From Anaerosalibacter bizertensis (lineage in GTDB: Bacteria; Bacillota; Clostridia; Tissierellales; Sporanaerobacteraceae): DNA of 64,000 nt. The stretch's first letter is position 1. Each line of letters opens with the position of its first letter. The position numbers were made by a program, and so were the translations under genes. Below the pieces are notes generated by a model. That model had not been told where the DNA came from and did not search any database. It saw only the letters and a program-made list of their open reading frames with translations. The stretch lies in NCBI RefSeq assembly GCF_009696605.1, contig NZ_VULR01000009.1, forward strand, positions 45,980 through 109,979. The letters are read 5' to 3'. Positions 26,437 through 36,750 of the stretch are shown in pieces.

Positions 26437-28278
26437 ATGGGAAAAATTATAGGAATTGACTTAGGAACTACAAACTCATGTGTTTCTGTTATGGAAGGTG
26501 GAGAAGCTACAGTTATTCCTAATGCGGAAGGTAATAGAACGACTCCATCTATAGTAGCATTTACAAAAGATGGTGAAAGATTAGTTGGAGAGACTGCAAA
26601 AAGACAAGCTATAACTAACCCAGAGAGGACTATTATGTCTATTAAGAGAGAAATGGGTAGTGATTATAAAATAGATATTGATGGTAAAACATATACACCT
26701 CAAGATATTTCAGCAATGATTTTACAAAAATTAAAATCAGATGCGGAAAATTACTTAGGAGAAACAGTAACAGATGCAGTTATTACTGTTCCAGCATACT
26801 TTACAGATAGTCAAAGACAAGCAACTAAAGATGCAGGAAAAATTGCAGGTTTAAATGTAAAAAGAATTATAAATGAACCTACAGCTGCATCCCTTGCTTA
26901 TGGTATGGATAAAGAAGAAGCTCAACATAAAATAATGGTATTTGACTTAGGTGGAGGAACTTTTGACGTATCTATACTAGAATTAGGAGATGGAGTATTT
27001 GAAGTAGTATCAACTAGAGGAAATAACCATTTAGGTGGAGATGATTTTGACCAAGCATTAATCGATTATATGGCAGAAGAATTTAAAAAAGAAAATGGTA
27101 TAGATTTAAGAGAAGATAAAATGGCTCTTCAAAGATTAAAAGAAGCAGCAGAAAAAGCTAAAAAAGAATTATCAAGTACAATGACTACAAATGTAAACTT
27201 ACCATTTGTTACAGCAACACAAAGCGGACCATTACATCTAAATATGGATATTTCTAGAGCTAAATTTGAAGAATTAACTTCAAATCTAATTGAAAAAAGT
27301 CTTGAACCAGTTAGATTAGCATTAAAAGATGGTGGATTGTCACCACAAGATATAGATAGGGTTATTTTAGTAGGAGGTTCTACAAGAATTCCAGCAGTTC
27401 AAGAAGCAGTTAAAAAGCTTATAGGAAAGGAGCCACACAAAGGTGTAAATCCTGATGAAGCTGTAGCTATTGGGGCTGCAATTCAAGGTGGAGTGCTAAG
27501 TGGAGAAGTTAAAGATTTATTATTGCTTGATGTAACACCATTATCTCTAGGAATTGAAACTTTAGGAGGAGTAACTACAAAGTTAATTGAAAGAAATACT
27601 ACAATACCTACAAAAAAGAGCCAAATATTCACAACAGCAGCTGATAATCAAACTTCTGTTGATATACATGTACTACAAGGTGAAAGAGAAATGGCTCAAG
27701 ATAACGTAACATTAGGTAGATTCCAACTTACAGGTATCCCACCAGCACCAAGAGGAGTACCACAAATAGAAGTTACATTTGATATAGATGCCAATGGTAT
27801 AGTAAATGTTTCTGCTAAAGACTTAGGAACAGGAAAAGAACAAAAAATAACTATTACATCTTCAACTAACCTATCAGATGAAGATATTGAAAGAAAAGTC
27901 AAGGAAGCAGAAAAATTCGCAGAAGAAGATAAGAAGAAGAAAGAAAAAGTAGAAGTTAGAAACAATGCAGATTCAATGATATTCCAGACAGAAAAAGTAT
28001 TAAAAGAAATGGAAGGAAAAATTTCTGCAGATGAAAAAGCTAAAGTTGAAGATAGATTAGAAGCATTGAAGAAAGCACTTGAAGGCGATGATACAGAAGA
28101 TATTAAGAAGAAAACTGAGGAACTTACAAATGAATTCCATGCTATATCTCAAAAAATGTATGAACAAGCAGCACAACAGCAACAAGCTCAACAAGGTGCT
28201 GATGGAAGCCAAGATTCAAATGATGATGACGATGTAGTAGATGCAGACTATGAAGTTGTAGATGATGATGATAAATAA
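26437..28278 (+). CDS. dnaK: Chaperone protein DnaK (Hsp70)
   Basis: 613 residues. An ATP-driven chaperone for unfolded polypeptides. Seen: the phosphate-1 loop [12 protein letters not shown], the adenosine/phosphate segments [14 protein letters not shown] and [13 protein letters not shown], the linker [19 protein letters not shown], the substrate-binding domain, and a Gln-rich then Asp-rich C-terminal tail. The N-terminal domain lacks the extra stretch of Gram-negative DnaK, as usual for Firmicutes. Followed by a 20-bp perfect terminator, so dnaJ may be expressed at lower level. Confidence 0.98.
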   Translation: MGKIIGIDLGTTNSCVSVMEGGEATVIPNAEGNRTTPSIVAFTKDGERLVGETAKRQAITNPERTIMSIKREMGSDYKIDIDGKTYTPQDISAMILQKLKSDAENYLGETVTDAVITVPAYFTDSQRQATKDAGKIAGLNVKRIINEPTAASLAYGMDKEEAQHKIMVFDLGGGTFDVSILELGDGVFEVVSTRGNNHLGGDDFDQALIDYMAEEFKKENGIDLREDKMALQRLKEAAEKAKKELSSTMTTNVNLPFVTATQSGPLHLNMDISRAKFEELTSNLIEKSLEPVRLALKDGGLSPQDIDRVILVGGSTRIPAVQEAVKKLIGKEPHKGVNPDEAVAIGAAIQGGVLSGEVKDLLLLDVTPLSLGIETLGGVTTKLIERNTTIPTKKSQIFTTAADNQTSVDIHVLQGEREMAQDNVTLGRFQLTGIPPAPRGVPQIEVTFDIDANGIVNVSAKDLGTGKEQKITITSSTNLSDEDIERKVKEAEKFAEEDKKKKEKVEVRNNADSMIFQTEKVLKEMEGKISADEKAKVEDRLEALKKALEGDDTEDIKKKTEELTNEFHAISQKMYEQAAQQQQAQQGADGSQDSNDDDDVVDADYEVVDDDDK

Positions 28279-28283
28279 ATTAA

Positions 28284-28323
28284 AAAAATCAAAGCTAAAT
28301 GATATCATTTAGCTTTGATTTTT
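28284..28323 (+). terminator. Terminator after dnaK
   Basis: A perfect 20-bp palindromic stem (AAAAATCAAAGCTAAATGAT and complement) ending in ATTTTT. It would attenuate read-through into dnaJ. Confidence 0.85.
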
Positions 28324-28374
28324 GATAGAATATCTTTGAAGAATTTTTAATAGAGTTTGAAAGTTGGTGAAATA

Positions 28375-29490
28375 TTGGCAAAAAAAGATTATTATGAAGT
28401 TTTAAATGTATCTAAAGATGCTACAGATGCGGACATAAAAAAAGCCTATAGAAAATTAGCAAAAAAATATCATCCAGACTTAAATCAAGGTAATAAAGAA
28501 GAAGCAGAGCAGAAATTTAAAGAAGTAAGTGAAGCTTATGAAGTATTAAGCGATCAAGAAAAGAGGGCTAGATATGACAGGTTTGGCCACTCTGGTGTAG
28601 ATGGACAAACAGGAGGATTTGACGGTTTTGGAGATATATTTGATGATATATTCGATATATTTGGTGGTGGCTTTTCAACTTCTTCAAGAAAGAAACCAGG
28701 ACCAAGAAAAGGTCCAGATATTAGATATGATCTTAATTTAGAGTTTAAGGAAGCTGTTTTTGGAGTTGAAAAAGAGATACAAATTAGGAAGGTAGAAGAT
28801 TGTTCTACTTGCAGTGGTAGTGGAGTAAAGCCAGGAAGTAGCAAATCTACATGTTCTCAATGTAATGGAACAGGAGAAGTAAGATATTCTCAAAATACCC
28901 CTTTTGGACAATTTGTAAGAGTTGGTACATGTGATGCATGTAATGGAACAGGAGAAATAATTAAAGATAAATGTACAACTTGTGATGGTACAGGAAAGGT
29001 AAGGAAGTCCAATAAGATTAAAGTGAAGATTCCAGCAGGGGTAAATAATGGTTCCATTATATCTTTAAAAGGGGAAGGTCATGCAGGAGAAAGAGGAGGC
29101 CCTCCTGGAGACTTATATATCTATATAAGGGTAAAACCTCATGAATTCTTTAGAAGAGAAGGAAACGATATTTACTGTGATATTCCAATTACTTTTACTC
29201 AAGCAGCTTTAGGTGCAGAAATAGAAGTTCCTACATTAAAAGAAACTGTAAAACACCATATTCCTGCAGGTACACAAACTGGGACTCAATTTAAGTTGAA
29301 AAATAAAGGGGTTCCAAATGTAAGGGGCTATGGACAAGGGGATTTTTATTTTAAAGTAGAAGTTAAAGTTCCTAAAAAACTTAATGAAAAACAGAAGGAA
29401 CTTTTAAAGGAATTTGCAAAGGAAAGTGGAGAATATCTTAAAGATGAAAAGAAAGGCTTATTTGATAAATTCAAGGATGCTTTTAATTAA
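28375..29490 (+). CDS. dnaJ: Chaperone protein DnaJ (Hsp40)
   Basis: 371 residues. Stimulates the DnaK ATPase and delivers substrates. Seen: a J domain with the HPD motif (YHPDLNQG), a Gly/Phe-rich stretch, four CxxCxGxG-type zinc repeats ([32 protein letters not shown]), and a C-terminal substrate domain. TTG 28375, behind GGTGA, gives the expected start [10 protein letters not shown]; an earlier in-frame start would add six atypical residues. Confidence 0.97.
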   Translation: MAKKDYYEVLNVSKDATDADIKKAYRKLAKKYHPDLNQGNKEEAEQKFKEVSEAYEVLSDQEKRARYDRFGHSGVDGQTGGFDGFGDIFDDIFDIFGGGFSTSSRKKPGPRKGPDIRYDLNLEFKEAVFGVEKEIQIRKVEDCSTCSGSGVKPGSSKSTCSQCNGTGEVRYSQNTPFGQFVRVGTCDACNGTGEIIKDKCTTCDGTGKVRKSNKIKVKIPAGVNNGSIISLKGEGHAGERGGPPGDLYIYIRVKPHEFFRREGNDIYCDIPITFTQAALGAEIEVPTLKETVKHHIPAGTQTGTQFKLKNKGVPNVRGYGQGDFYFKVEVKVPKKLNEKQKELLKEFAKESGEYLKDEKKGLFDKFKDAFN

Positions 29491-29491
29491 A

Positions 29492-29532
29492 AAAGCAATC
29501 ACTCTAAATAATGGGTGATTGCTTTAATTTTA
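29492..29532 (+). terminator. Terminator after dnaJ
   Basis: A 13-bp stem AAAGCAATCACTC / GGGTGATTGCTTT (one wobble) with an 8-nt loop, then AATTTTAA. Confidence 0.8.
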
Positions 29533-29617
29533 AACATTCATAATAAGGCTTTTTTTTAGTTAGCTAATAGGATATAATAATGAAAGATTCAACTTGTTTT
29601 TAAAGGATGTGAATGTA

Positions 29618-30565
29618 ATGAAATGGATTGAAGTGCAAATTAAAACTACAACAGAGGCAGAAGAGGCTGTAGCCAATATATTATATGAGGCAGGAGTTGG
29701 AGGACTGGCTATTGAAGATCCAAAGGATGTATTAGCTTTTACTGAAAATGAAAAGGCTTGGGACTATATAGATGAAAAACTTTTAGAACAAGATTTCGAA
29801 GGGGTCATTATAAAAGGATATTTTCAAGAAAGTGAAGATTTAATAGATAAGATAGAGCTAATCAGACAAAATATCGAAAAAATACCTCAATATAATTTAG
29901 ACAAAGGTCTTGGAGAAGTAACAGTAACAGAAGTATATGAAAAGGATTGGGCAGAAGCATGGAAAAAATACTATAAACCTAAAAAAATAGGAGAAAGAAT
30001 AGTTATAAAACCGACCTGGGAAGAGTATGAAAAAAAAGAAGATGAAATTATAGTGGAACTAGATCCTGGTATGGCTTTTGGTACAGGTACCCATGAAACT
30101 ACATCTATGTGTATTAGACAGTTGGAAAACCATGTTAAAAAAGATGATAAAGTATTTGATATTGGTTGTGGTAGTGGCATACTAAGTATAGTAGCGGCAA
30201 AACTAGGGGCATCAAAGGTTATAGGAGTAGATTTAGATGAATTACCTGTAAAAGTATCAAAAGAAAATATAGTTTTAAATAATGTTCAAGATATAGTAGA
30301 TATAAGAAGAGGAAATCTATTAAATGTAGTAGATGAAAGGGCAGATCTAATAGTATCCAATATTATTGCAGAAATAATAGTAGATTTAATTAAAGATATA
30401 AAAGGATACTTAAATAGTGGTGGAATATTTATTTCTTCAGGTATAATATTAGAGAAGCTACCTTTAGTAGAAGAGGCTCTTAAAGAAGAAGGATTTAGCA
30501 TTTTAGAAGTATCTAAAATGAAAGATTGGGCTTGTGTAGTAGCACAATTGGAGATGGAAGAATAA
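29618..30565 (+). CDS. prmA: Ribosomal protein L11 methyltransferase PrmA
   Basis: 315 residues. Methylates lysines and the N-terminus of L11 using SAM. Seen: an N-terminal ferredoxin-like substrate domain (TTTEAEEAVANILYEAGVGG), PGMAFGTGTHETT, the SAM motif FDIGCGSGILSIVAAKLGA and SNIIAEII. ATG 29618 behind AAAGGATG is preferred to an upstream in-frame start. dnaJ-prmA-rsmE-mtaB is a common Firmicutes order; prmA and rsmE are 1 nt apart. Confidence 0.96.
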   Translation: MKWIEVQIKTTTEAEEAVANILYEAGVGGLAIEDPKDVLAFTENEKAWDYIDEKLLEQDFEGVIIKGYFQESEDLIDKIELIRQNIEKIPQYNLDKGLGEVTVTEVYEKDWAEAWKKYYKPKKIGERIVIKPTWEEYEKKEDEIIVELDPGMAFGTGTHETTSMCIRQLENHVKKDDKVFDIGCGSGILSIVAAKLGASKVIGVDLDELPVKVSKENIVLNNVQDIVDIRRGNLLNVVDERADLIVSNIIAEIIVDLIKDIKGYLNSGGIFISSGIILEKLPLVEEALKEEGFSILEVSKMKDWACVVAQLEMEE

Positions 30566-30566
30566 T

Positions 30567-31301
30567 ATGAATAGATTTTTTATAGATAAAGAAAATATAT
30601 CCGAAGAGCTTATAACTATTGAAGGCGAAGATGTAAAGCATATAAGAGATGTAATAAGGCTTAAAGAAGGGGATAAGATAGAAATATCTTCTGAAGGAAT
30701 TCTTTATATATGTGAAATATCCATAATTGAAAAGAAAAAAGTTATAGCTAAGATTTTACATAGAGAGTCAGGTGATCATGAGCCACCAATCTCAATAATT
30801 TTGTACCAAGGACTTCCTAAAAGCAGTAAAATGGATTTTATTATTCAAAAAGCAACAGAAATTGGGGTTAAAGAAATATATCCAATTAAAACAAAAAGGA
30901 CTGTTGTAAAAATAGATAATAAGAAAAAAGAGAAAAATAAAATAGATAGATGGAATAAAATCTCTGAGGAAGCTGCAAAACAAAGTAAAAGGGATTATGT
31001 ACCAAAGGTTAAATCTATACTTTCCTTCAAGGAAATGATAAAACTACTTGAAGACGAAGAAAATATATTGGTACCATATGAAAATGAAAAAACAACAAGT
31101 ATGAAAGATGTTTTAAAAGATTTTTCAAATAAAAAAGTTCATATAATAATTGGACCAGAAGGTGGATTTGAAGAAGAAGAGATAGATGAATTAGAAGATA
31201 TAGGGAGTAAAATAGTATCTTTAGGGCCAAGAATACTTAGAACAGAAACAGCAGGTCTAGTTGCTTTGTCCATTTTATTATATGAGTTAGGGGATATGTA
31301 A
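30567..31301 (+). CDS. rsmE: 16S rRNA (uracil(1498)-N(3))-methyltransferase RsmE
   Basis: 244 residues, a SPOUT-fold enzyme acting on 16S U1498 in the 30S subunit. Seen: an N-terminal PUA-like domain (HIRDVIRLKEGDKIEI), the QKATEIGVKEIYP motif, the trefoil-knot signature HIIIGPEGGFEEEEI, and LGPRILRTETAGLVALSILL. The start lies right after the prmA stop, so the two are coupled. Confidence 0.96.
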   Translation: MNRFFIDKENISEELITIEGEDVKHIRDVIRLKEGDKIEISSEGILYICEISIIEKKKVIAKILHRESGDHEPPISIILYQGLPKSSKMDFIIQKATEIGVKEIYPIKTKRTVVKIDNKKKEKNKIDRWNKISEEAAKQSKRDYVPKVKSILSFKEMIKLLEDEENILVPYENEKTTSMKDVLKDFSNKKVHIIIGPEGGFEEEEIDELEDIGSKIVSLGPRILRTETAGLVALSILLYELGDM

Positions 31302-31323
31302 GCCTTAATTTATAGGAGTGGTT

Positions 31324-32634
31324 ATGATGAAGACAGTAGCGTTTTATACTCTAGGTTGCAAAGTCAACCAGTATGAAACTGAAGCAATGGAAGAAATATT
31401 TCAAAAAGAAGGATATAAAGTAGTAAATCCTAAGGAAAGTGCAGATATTTATGTAATAAATACTTGTACAGTTACTAATTTAGGAGATAGGAAGTCAAGA
31501 CAATTTATAAGAAGGGCTAAAAAAACAAATAAAGACTCTACTATAGCAGTAGTAGGTTGTTATGCCCAAGTATTTCCTGATGAAATAGAAAAAATAGAAG
31601 GCGTAGATGTAATTATAGGAACTAGTGATAAAGAAAAAATCGTTAGACTATGTGAAGAGGCTAGAGAAAATAACATAAAAATAAATAAAGTGAAAGACTT
31701 TAGAGAATTAAAAGATTTCGAAGAATTAAAAATAGAAGATTTAAAATCTAAAACTAGAGCATATATGAAAATTCAAGAAGGTTGTAACCAATATTGTTCC
31801 TATTGCATAATACCTTATGCAAGAGGGCCTATAAGAAGTAGACCATTAGAGAATATAATAAAAGAAGGAAAGAGGCTTTCTGAAGCAGGATTTAAAGAAA
31901 TAATACTTACAGGAATACATGTAGCTTCTTATGGGAAAGATAGGGGAGATTATACCTTATTAGATGTTATAAAAGAGATAAATAAAATAGAAGGTATTGA
32001 AAGAATCCGACTAAGTTCCATAGAACCTACTTTAATAGACAAAAAATTTATGGAAACTATAATAAAGATGCCAAAAGTATGCGATCATTTCCACCTATCT
32101 CTGCAAAGTGGAAGTGATAAAATTCTAGATAAGATGAACAGAAAATATACTACTGATGAATATAGAAATACAGTCCATTTAATAAGAGAATATATGCCTT
32201 ATGCAGGTATTACAACAGATATTATTGTAGGATTTCCTGGCGAAGGAGAGGAAGAATTTAAAGAAACTTATGATTTTGTAAAAGAAATAGGTTTTTCTAG
32301 AATCCATGTATTTAAATACTCTCCTAGAAGTGGCACCCCTGCAAGTAAATTTAAAGATCAAGTTCATGGAAGTATAAAGAGTCAAAGAAGTGAAAAGTTA
32401 ATAGAGCTCGGGGAAAAATTAATGAAAGAATTTAACAAAAAACTTATAGGGAAAAATATGACTGTATTATTTGAAGAAGAATCAAAGGATAATTCTGAAT
32501 ATATGGAAGGATATACAACAAATTATACACGTGTAAGAGCTTTAGGAAAATCTAATATAGAAGGAAAAATACTACCTGTAAAAATAATAGGAATAGATAA
32601 AGAAAATTTAATAGGGGAAATAGAGGAATTTTAA
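31324..32634 (+). CDS. mtaB: tRNA N6-threonylcarbamoyladenosine (t6A37) methylthiotransferase MtaB
   Basis: 436 residues. A radical SAM enzyme that converts t6A37 to ms2t6A37 in tRNAs reading ANN codons. Seen: the N-terminal cluster domain beginning FYTLGCKVNQYETEAM (the MtaB form, distinct from MiaB and RimO), NTCTVTNLGDRKSRQ and VVGCYAQ; the radical SAM triad CNQYCSYC; and a C-terminal TRAM-like domain. ATG 31324 has an AGGAG site at good spacing. Follows rsmE closely. Confidence 0.95.
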   Translation: MMKTVAFYTLGCKVNQYETEAMEEIFQKEGYKVVNPKESADIYVINTCTVTNLGDRKSRQFIRRAKKTNKDSTIAVVGCYAQVFPDEIEKIEGVDVIIGTSDKEKIVRLCEEARENNIKINKVKDFRELKDFEELKIEDLKSKTRAYMKIQEGCNQYCSYCIIPYARGPIRSRPLENIIKEGKRLSEAGFKEIILTGIHVASYGKDRGDYTLLDVIKEINKIEGIERIRLSSIEPTLIDKKFMETIIKMPKVCDHFHLSLQSGSDKILDKMNRKYTTDEYRNTVHLIREYMPYAGITTDIIVGFPGEGEEEFKETYDFVKEIGFSRIHVFKYSPRSGTPASKFKDQVHGSIKSQRSEKLIELGEKLMKEFNKKLIGKNMTVLFEEESKDNSEYMEGYTTNYTRVRALGKSNIEGKILPVKIIGIDKENLIGEIEEF

Positions 32635-32695
32635 TTTTTTCGTAGAATATAATTATTATAAGCTTAGGGCTAAAAACTTTTAGGAGGTGATTGGG

Positions 32696-33040
32696 ATGAG
32701 TGATTGTATTTTCTGCAAAATAGCCAATGGAGAAATTCCTTCAGATAAAATATTTGAAGATGATAAAGTTTTAGTTTTCAATGATATAAGCCCACAATCT
32801 CCTGTTCATTTTTTAGTTATACCTAAAGAACATATTCCTTCTATTAAATATATAGATGAAAAAAACATAGATATAATTAATCATATTACATTAGTTATTA
32901 ATAAGATAGCAAAGGAAAAAGGATTGGATGATAAAGGCTATAGAATAGTAAATAATTGTGGTGAATTTGGAGGACAAACAGTAGAACATCTCCATTTTCA
33001 TGTATTAGGTGGAAGACAGTTAATGTGGCCACCAGGCTAA
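32696..33040 (+). CDS. HIT family (histidine triad) nucleotide-binding hydrolase
   Basis: 114 residues, HinT-like. Hydrolyses nucleoside phosphoramidates and similar adenylates. Seen: CIFCKIANGEIPSDKIFED at the N-terminus (Cys pair that may bind zinc), the loop DISPQSPVHFLVIPKEHI, and the triad HLHFHVLGG near the end, closing with MWPPG. ATG 32696 behind TAGGAGGTGATTGG. In Firmicutes it commonly sits between mtaB and rpsU, as here. Confidence 0.96.
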   Translation: MSDCIFCKIANGEIPSDKIFEDDKVLVFNDISPQSPVHFLVIPKEHIPSIKYIDEKNIDIINHITLVINKIAKEKGLDDKGYRIVNNCGEFGGQTVEHLHFHVLGGRQLMWPPG

Positions 33041-33047
33041 AATTGAG

Positions 33048-33076
33048 TTGCACAAAAAATTTATATAATGTATAAT
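33048..33076 (+). promoter_or_regulatory. Strong sigma-A promoter of rpsU-yqeY
   Basis: TTGCAC at 33048-33053 and a perfect TATAAT at 33071-33076, 17 nt apart. Transcription should begin near 33084, leaving a leader of about 70 nt that contains a hairpin. Confidence 0.8.
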
Positions 33077-33097
33077 ATTCTAGTGCCGAATTCCGCT

Positions 33098-33134
33098 TAC
33101 TGCAAATATTGTAGTGATAAGCAGTTTTGCAGTA
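33098..33134 (+). promoter_or_regulatory. Leader hairpin upstream of rpsU
   Basis: TACTGCAAA at 33098-33106 pairs exactly with TTTGCAGTA at 33126-33134. An overlapping shorter pairing, GCTTA (33095-33099) with TAAGC (33118-33122), is mutually exclusive with it. The stem ends 13 nt before the GAGGGAGG site, a suitable place for translational control. Confidence 0.55.
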
Positions 33135-33155
33135 GATGAGGGGAGGGAGAAATAA

Positions 33156-33338
33156 ATGTCAGAAGTCAAAGTAGGAGAAAATGAATCATTAGATAATGCA
33201 CTTAAAAGATTTAAAAGACAATGTGCTCGCTCAGGGGTTTTATCTGAAGCTAGGAAAAGAGAACACTACGAAAAGCCTAGTGTAAAACGTAAGAAAAAAT
33301 CCGAGGCAGCAAGAAGAAAAAAGAAGAGAAGATATTAA
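33156..33338 (+). CDS. rpsU: Small ribosomal subunit protein bS21
   Basis: 60 residues, the normal length. Sits near the 16S 3' end and helps initiation. Seen: [20 protein letters not shown] and a Lys/Arg-rich C-terminus ([20 protein letters not shown]). Strong GGGGAGGGAG site before ATG 33156. The yqeY start follows 16 nt after the stop. Confidence 0.98.
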   Translation: MSEVKVGENESLDNALKRFKRQCARSGVLSEARKREHYEKPSVKRKKKSEAARRKKKRRY

Positions 33339-33354
33339 TTAAGAAGGTGTAAAT

Positions 33355-33798
33355 ATGTCTCTTAAAAAGAGTCTTATGGAAGATTTGAAAACTTCCATGA
33401 AAAATAAAGATACTTTAAGAAAAAACACTATCACTATGGTTAGAGCCGGCATCAAGCAAAAAGAAGTAGATGAAAGAAGAGAGCTTGATGATGAAGATAT
33501 TATGGATATAATAGCAAAACAATTAAAAGAAAAAAGGAATGCTATTAAAGAATTTGATAGAGGCGGACGTAAAGATTTAGTAGAACAAACAGAAAAAGAA
33601 ATGGAAATCTTACTTAAATATTTGCCAGAACAACTAACTGAAGAAGAAGTTGAAGAAATCGTTAAAGCAGTTATTGAAGAAGTAGATGCTAAGTCTATGA
33701 AAGATATGGGAATTATAATGAAAAATGTTATGCCAAAAATTAAAGGCAGAGCAGATGGTAGTGTTGTGAATAAAGTAGCCAAAAAATATTTAAAATAA
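33355..33798 (+). CDS. yqeY: GatB/YqeY domain protein
   Basis: 147 residues. Related to the C-terminal tRNA-binding helical domain of GatB, the amidotransferase subunit; the free-standing protein's role is not settled. Seen: LKKSLMEDLKTSMKNKDT at the N-terminus, DIIAKQLKEKRNAIKEFDRG, a long helical body, and the closing KGRADGSVVNKVAKKYL. Follows rpsU in most Firmicutes; terminated at 33797-33826. Confidence 0.95.
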   Translation: MSLKKSLMEDLKTSMKNKDTLRKNTITMVRAGIKQKEVDERRELDDEDIMDIIAKQLKEKRNAIKEFDRGGRKDLVEQTEKEMEILLKYLPEQLTEEEVEEIVKAVIEEVDAKSMKDMGIIMKNVMPKIKGRADGSVVNKVAKKYLK

Positions 33799-33826
33799 AC
33801 CTAGGTTTAAATACCTAGGTTTTTTA
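33797..33826 (+). terminator. Terminator after yqeY
   Basis: A 10-bp stem AAACCTAGGT / ACCTAGGTTT with a 6-nt loop, then TTTT. The left arm begins at the stop codon. Confidence 0.85.
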
Positions 33827-33923
33827 TATATAAAAATTTTTATATATAAAAAATTGTATTTTCTACATATAAATAATATAATATAAACACCATTGATTTT
33901 CTAAAAAAAATGGAGGTGACTTA

Positions 33924-35207
33924 ATGAAAAATAGAAAATGGTTATTCTGTTTTTTAGTTATATTTTTACTGATAAATTCTATTTCCTATTCAGAAAATGA
34001 AGGAAATGTATATGTAATCCCCATAAAAGGTGAAATCAATAAAGCCACTTACCATTTTTTAAAAAATGCTGTTGATGATGCATTAAGTAAAAATCCAAAA
34101 GCAATTATATTTGAAATAGATACCTATGGTGGGCTTATAAATGAAGCAGAGAAGATTAAAAATTTAATTATGGATATTAAGGTTCCTACTATTTCTTTTG
34201 TAAACAATAAAGCCGAATCTGCGGGAGTTTTAATAACTATATCTAGCCAGAATGTTGTAATGGCAAAGAGTTCAACTATAGGTTCAGCAGAAACCATACC
34301 AAATAATGAAAAAACCATGTCTCTTTGGCTAAGCTTCTTAAGAGATGCAGCAGAAATAAGAGGAAGAGACCCACAAATAATTCAAGCTATGGCTGATAGA
34401 GATATAGAAATAGAGGGTATAATAGAGGGAGGCAAACTATTAAACCTAAATTCTCGTGAAGCAAAAGCTTATGGTATATCAGATTTAATTTCTGATGATT
34501 ATGGTGAAATTTTAGATTATTTCAATATAAAGTATTCAAATATAGTAGAAGTAGAAGAAGGAGCAGAAATTAAAATAGCTAAATTTCTTTCAAATCCATA
34601 TATATCAACAATTTTGCTTACATTAGGTTTTATAGGAATGATAATTGAAATATTTACCCCAGGGTTTGGTGTAGGAGGTACTTTAAGTATCATTGCCTTC
34701 GCCTTATTCTTCGGTGGAAATATGCTTGTGGGAAATTCTGAATGGACATCTATAATTCTATTTGTTGCAGGTCTTATACTCCTAATAATAGAAGTTATGG
34801 TTCCAGGTTTTGGCCTTCCTGGAATAAGCGGTATAATACTGGTTTCAATTGGAATTGTATTTTCAATGGCTTCGTTATCTACTGCAATACTATCTTTAAG
34901 TGTAGCCCTTATAATAACAGTTATAATAACCATATTTTTAATAAAGTATGGATATAAAAGCCCTTTTCTTAGTAAAATAATATTGTCTACAGAACAAAAA
35001 AATGAAAGTGGATACACTAGTGCAAATCCAAGGGAAGAGTATTTAGGAAAAGAAGGAATATCTGCAACAGAACTTAGACCTAGTGGAATAATTGAAATTG
35101 ATGGTCAAAGAATAGATGCTCTATCAGAAGGTGGTTATATAGAAAAAAATAAAAAGGTCAAAGTAGTAAAAGTTGAAGGTTCAAAAATATTTGTAAGGAG
35201 GTTGTAA
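33924..35207 (+). CDS. nfeD: NfeD-type membrane serine protease homologue
   Basis: 427 residues. Long-form NfeD: a signal sequence, a ClpP-like serine protease domain ([20 protein letters not shown]; the nucleophile Ser lies in [13 protein letters not shown]), four or five transmembrane helices, and a C-terminal OB-fold ([20 protein letters not shown]). In the family it pairs with flotillin/SPFH proteins and probably cleaves hydrophobic substrates. The floA gene begins 1 nt after its stop, a classic nfeD-flotillin operon. Confidence 0.94.
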   Translation: MKNRKWLFCFLVIFLLINSISYSENEGNVYVIPIKGEINKATYHFLKNAVDDALSKNPKAIIFEIDTYGGLINEAEKIKNLIMDIKVPTISFVNNKAESAGVLITISSQNVVMAKSSTIGSAETIPNNEKTMSLWLSFLRDAAEIRGRDPQIIQAMADRDIEIEGIIEGGKLLNLNSREAKAYGISDLISDDYGEILDYFNIKYSNIVEVEEGAEIKIAKFLSNPYISTILLTLGFIGMIIEIFTPGFGVGGTLSIIAFALFFGGNMLVGNSEWTSIILFVAGLILLIIEVMVPGFGLPGISGIILVSIGIVFSMASLSTAILSLSVALIITVIITIFLIKYGYKSPFLSKIILSTEQKNESGYTSANPREEYLGKEGISATELRPSGIIEIDGQRIDALSEGGYIEKNKKVKVVKVEGSKIFVRRL

Positions 35208-35208
35208 A

Positions 35209-36198
35209 ATGCCAGGAAGTGCAGTTTTTACAATAGGTATCAGCATATTAATTATTTTATTAGTAATATTGTTTTTCACTTTTGTTCCTGTAGGATTATG
35301 GATAACAGCTTATTTCTCAGGTGTAAAGATAGGCATAGGTAATTTAATAGGGATGAGGCTTAGAAGAGTAGTTCCATCAAGAATTGTAAGTCCTATGATT
35401 AAAGCCACAAAAGCAGGATTAGAAATAGGTGTAAATGAGTTAGAAGCCCATTTCTTAGCTGGTGGTAATGTAAATGTTTTAGTTGATGCACTAATAGCAG
35501 CTCAGCGTGCAGACATTCCACTAGAATTTGAAAGGGCAGCTGCTATAGATCTAGCAGGTAGGGATGTTTTAGAAGCAGTCCAAGTTAGTGTAAATCCTAA
35601 AGTAATAGAGACTCCACAAATTTCAGCAGTAGCAAAAGATGGAATAGAAGTTATAGCTAAGGCAAGGGTTACAGTTAGAGCAAATATTGAGAGACTAGTT
35701 GGAGGAGCTGGAGAAGAAACTATAATAGCTAGAGTTGGAGAAGGTATAGTAACTACAGTAGGAAGTTCTGAAAGACATAAAGATGTATTGGAAAATCCTG
35801 ATAGTATATCAAAAACTGTATTGGATAAAGGATTAGATTCAGGAACTGCCTTTGAAATACTTTCAATAGATATAGCAGATATAGATGTAGGAAGAAACGT
35901 AGGAGCTAAACTTCAAACAGATCAAGCAGAGGCAGATAAGAGGATTGCCCAAGCAAAAGCAGAAGAAAGAAGGGCTATGGCTGTAGCCAAAGAACAAGAG
36001 ATGATTGCAGAAGTTCAAGCTATGAAAGCAAAGGTAGTAGAAGCAGAAGCAGAAGTACCACTAGCAATATCCAAGTCATTAAAAGATGGAAAGATAGGAT
36101 TTATGGATTATTACAATATGAGAAATCTTTTAGCAGACACTGAAATGAGAAGTTCTATATCTAAAATAGGCGAAACAGATGAAAAGCCTAAAGAATAA
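35209..36198 (+). CDS. floA: Flotillin-like protein FloA (YqfA, SPFH domain)
   Basis: 329 residues. An SPFH scaffold that marks ordered membrane microdomains. Seen: an N-terminal membrane hairpin ([19 protein letters not shown]), the SPFH region [39 protein letters not shown], and a C-terminal Ala/Glu-rich coiled coil ([20 protein letters not shown]). The operon with nfeD and the yqf genes downstream matches Bacillus order. Confidence 0.96.
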   Translation: MPGSAVFTIGISILIILLVILFFTFVPVGLWITAYFSGVKIGIGNLIGMRLRRVVPSRIVSPMIKATKAGLEIGVNELEAHFLAGGNVNVLVDALIAAQRADIPLEFERAAAIDLAGRDVLEAVQVSVNPKVIETPQISAVAKDGIEVIAKARVTVRANIERLVGGAGEETIIARVGEGIVTTVGSSERHKDVLENPDSISKTVLDKGLDSGTAFEILSIDIADIDVGRNVGAKLQTDQAEADKRIAQAKAEERRAMAVAKEQEMIAEVQAMKAKVVEAEAEVPLAISKSLKDGKIGFMDYYNMRNLLADTEMRSSISKIGETDEKPKE

Positions 36199-36216
36199 TC
36201 ATAGGGATGTGTTAAT

Positions 36217-36654
36217 ATGGATATTCTATTTGCAATTTTAGTAATATTAGGTCCAGCAATTATCAAAAGCGTTAAAGAGAAAAAGACAGCTGAAGAAAAA
36301 AGAAGACATACTCCCTACAATAGACCTAAAGAAAGGCCTATTAGAATGCCTAACAAGCCTATTTCGGTAAACAATATAGAAATAGAAGAAGAAAATATAG
36401 AAGAAGTAAAAACGGATACTGAGAAAGTAAAAGAAATAGATATGAACAAACTAGAAAGAGAATATGAAGAATTAAAATCAAAAGTAGAAGATATACCAGT
36501 ATATAAAGAAAGAATTAAACAGAGAGTTGAATCAAATAAGCCTAAAAAATCTTCTTATAGCTTAAATGAACTAACAAAAGAAGATATACTAAAAGGAATA
36601 GTATTAAAAGAAGTATTATCAGAACCAAAATGTATGCAAAATAGAATGAGATAG
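36217..36654 (+). CDS. Unrecognised protein with an N-terminal membrane segment
   Basis: 145 residues. A short hydrophobic N-terminus (MDILFAILVILGPAIIKSV), then a highly charged body that is probably helical or disordered (TEKVKEIDMNKLEREYEELK), ending in LTKEDILKGIVLKEVLSEPK. It follows floA by 18 nt and shares that transcript; a terminator follows. The closing segment resembles the end of small proteins found beside floA in related genomes, but I assign no function. Confidence 0.8.
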   Translation: MDILFAILVILGPAIIKSVKEKKTAEEKRRHTPYNRPKERPIRMPNKPISVNNIEIEEENIEEVKTDTEKVKEIDMNKLEREYEELKSKVEDIPVYKERIKQRVESNKPKKSSYSLNELTKEDILKGIVLKEVLSEPKCMQNRMR

Positions 36655-36657
36655 ATA

Positions 36658-36694
36658 AAAGAGTATGTAGTTAAATGCTGCATACTCTTTTTAT
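36658..36694 (+). terminator. Terminator of the nfeD-floA operon
   Basis: Stem AAAGAGTATG with CATACTCTTT around a loop containing TAGTTAAATGCTG, which can extend the pairing by TAG/CTG. Followed by TTATTT. Confidence 0.75.
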
Positions 36695-36750
36695 TTGTAA
36701 TAGAGCTAGTTTATTAAGCATAAATTTAAATAAGAGAAGGAGGGCTTTTT

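Noticed and set aside
27696..27965. Ser/Phe-rich frame antisense to dnaK, and similar ones opposite other acidic genes
   Set aside because: Antisense of Lys/Glu-rich coding sequence yields Ser/Phe-rich open frames; none has start signals or its own context.
28139..28278. Low-complexity Gln- and Asp-rich tail of dnaK as a repeat expansion
   Set aside because: Such tails are normal for Hsp70 C-termini.
33827..33850. ATATATAAAAATT repeats after the yqeY terminator
   Set aside because: Simple AT-rich sequence; no motif or protein feature can be supported.
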